This document shows positions 63,346-64,000 of a DNA stretch of 64,000 nt, in pieces. Every line of letters starts with the position of its first letter. Position 1 is the stretch's first letter. Below the pieces are notes generated by a model. The model made no database searches. It was given only the letters and a program-made list of their open reading frames with translations, and was not told the origin of the DNA. Source of the stretch: Rhyzopertha dominica (lineage: Eukaryota; Arthropoda; Insecta; Coleoptera; Bostrichidae); the NCBI GenBank assembly GCA_025024175.1, contig QCXZ01000086.1:1550001-1614000 (forward strand), in the 5' to 3' direction. A program made the position numbers and the translations under genes.

Positions 63346-64000
63346 TTCCAAGTGAAGTTTGCTGCTTTCATTTGGCCAATAGTCATAAAACTTGGAATTA
63401 AAGATGGTTCTCAGTTACATAAACCTCTGGTCTCTAACTTTTAAGTTACATATTGAAAAGGTAACACAGAAACTGAAGACAAGGAACAACATATTGCATA
63501 AATTAGCTGGATCAACTTGGGGTGCTAACGCAAAAACACCACGAATATCTGTATTGAGCTTAGTTTATTTATCAGCGGAGTACTGTTGTCCTGTTTGGAT
63601 GAATAGTGCACATGTTTCCAAAGTAGACTCACAACCTTACACTCCAATGAGGATCATCTTTGGCACTACTAAATTTGCCTTTACCTTGGCTGCCTGTTTT
63701 AGCAAGTATCACTCCTCCAATTATACGACGTCAATATGCACTCAATAAGGAGCTCTTGAAATACCATGATATGCCTAATTCACACGCCCAGAATGTACAC
63801 AGCCTGTGTAAGGCTCCTAAAAGCCAATTTGAAAAATCTTTTTCTACTGATGATGAGGATATCCTGGGCAATGGAAGATTAAATTTTTAACCGCAATTTA
63901 ATTACTAAACCAACAGTGCAACAGTACAAGTACCAGGATTTGGTTTACAACGTAATAAATTGTGNACACTAAATCGTTACATTCGGTGTAAGTCGATTCA
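63346..64000 (+). pseudogene. Jockey-type LINE ORF2 C-terminal part, runs off window
   Basis: A well-preserved but frame-broken C-terminal region of a jockey-type LINE ORF2. PSEVCCFHLANSH (63348-63386) matches the block after the RT palm. LTFKLHIEKVTQKLKTRNNI (from about 63434) leads into LHKLAGSTWGANAKT and AEYCCPVWMNSAHVSKVD, a hallmark of this group. After a frameshift near 63660, LPLPWLPVLASITPPIIRRQ follows. A further frame near 63940-64000 reads PGFGLQRNK then TLNRYIR, as in the region where the family has PGFDLPRxxWxxLNRIRTG. The element is therefore on the plus strand and continues past the window. Frameshifts and a stop (63888) show it is no longer functional. An isolated N lies at 63965. 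Confidence 0.85.

Noticed and set aside
1..64000. Prokaryotic or organellar origin, CRISPR arrays, rRNA genes
   Set aside because: No dense gene packing, no repeat-spacer arrays and no rRNA-like conserved blocks. The retroelement content indicates animal nuclear DNA.

Overview
The window looks like a gene-poor, AT-rich stretch of a large animal nuclear genome, most likely an insect or other arthropod. There are no operons, no ribosome binding sites and no long open frames. Most recognisable coding matter is old, frame-broken retrotransposon debris: Penelope-like elements (PLEs) and jockey/RTE-type LINEs. Isolated single N bases (about 19) are scattered through an otherwise continuous sequence. 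The assignment to arthropod rests on the element mix and composition only, and no species is claimed.

Layout. 1-9.4 kb: AT-rich noncoding DNA with a plus-strand PLE reverse-transcriptase (RT) relic at 3.34-3.65 kb. 9.4-21 kb: two (GATA)n tracts, two copies of a dispersed repeat (9.49 and 20.92 kb), a jockey-type LINE relic (12.06-12.70 kb) and a long foldback hairpin (20.72-20.87 kb). 22-31 kb: short LINE relics at 22.65, 24.6-25.0 and 30.6 kb. 39-41 kb: two PLE fragments in opposite orientation plus a lone transposon-like end. 48-62 kb: two candidate exons of one minus-strand gene (61418-61242, then 48604-48473) whose splice phases match. Between and beside them lie a minus-strand RTE-like LINE relic (49.76-50.57 kb), two short inverted-repeat elements (51.80-51.96 and 53.50-53.97 kb) and further LINE relics. 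63.3-64 kb: the 3' part of a jockey-type LINE that runs off the window.

The most notable feature is a complete hammerhead ribozyme on the plus strand at 55019-55124. All core bases and all three helices are present, and stem I is extended by a 21-bp outer helix with a single G.U pair. A TATA-like box lies just before it and an AATAAA just after it.

If the two candidate exons are real, about 12.8 kb of the window is one intron of an unidentified gene, and the ribozyme lies inside that intron on the opposite strand. Several CpG-containing blocks rich in ATTA motifs may be regulatory, but this is inference. Nothing here can be assigned to a pathway, and most open frames in the window look like chance frames in AT-rich DNA.
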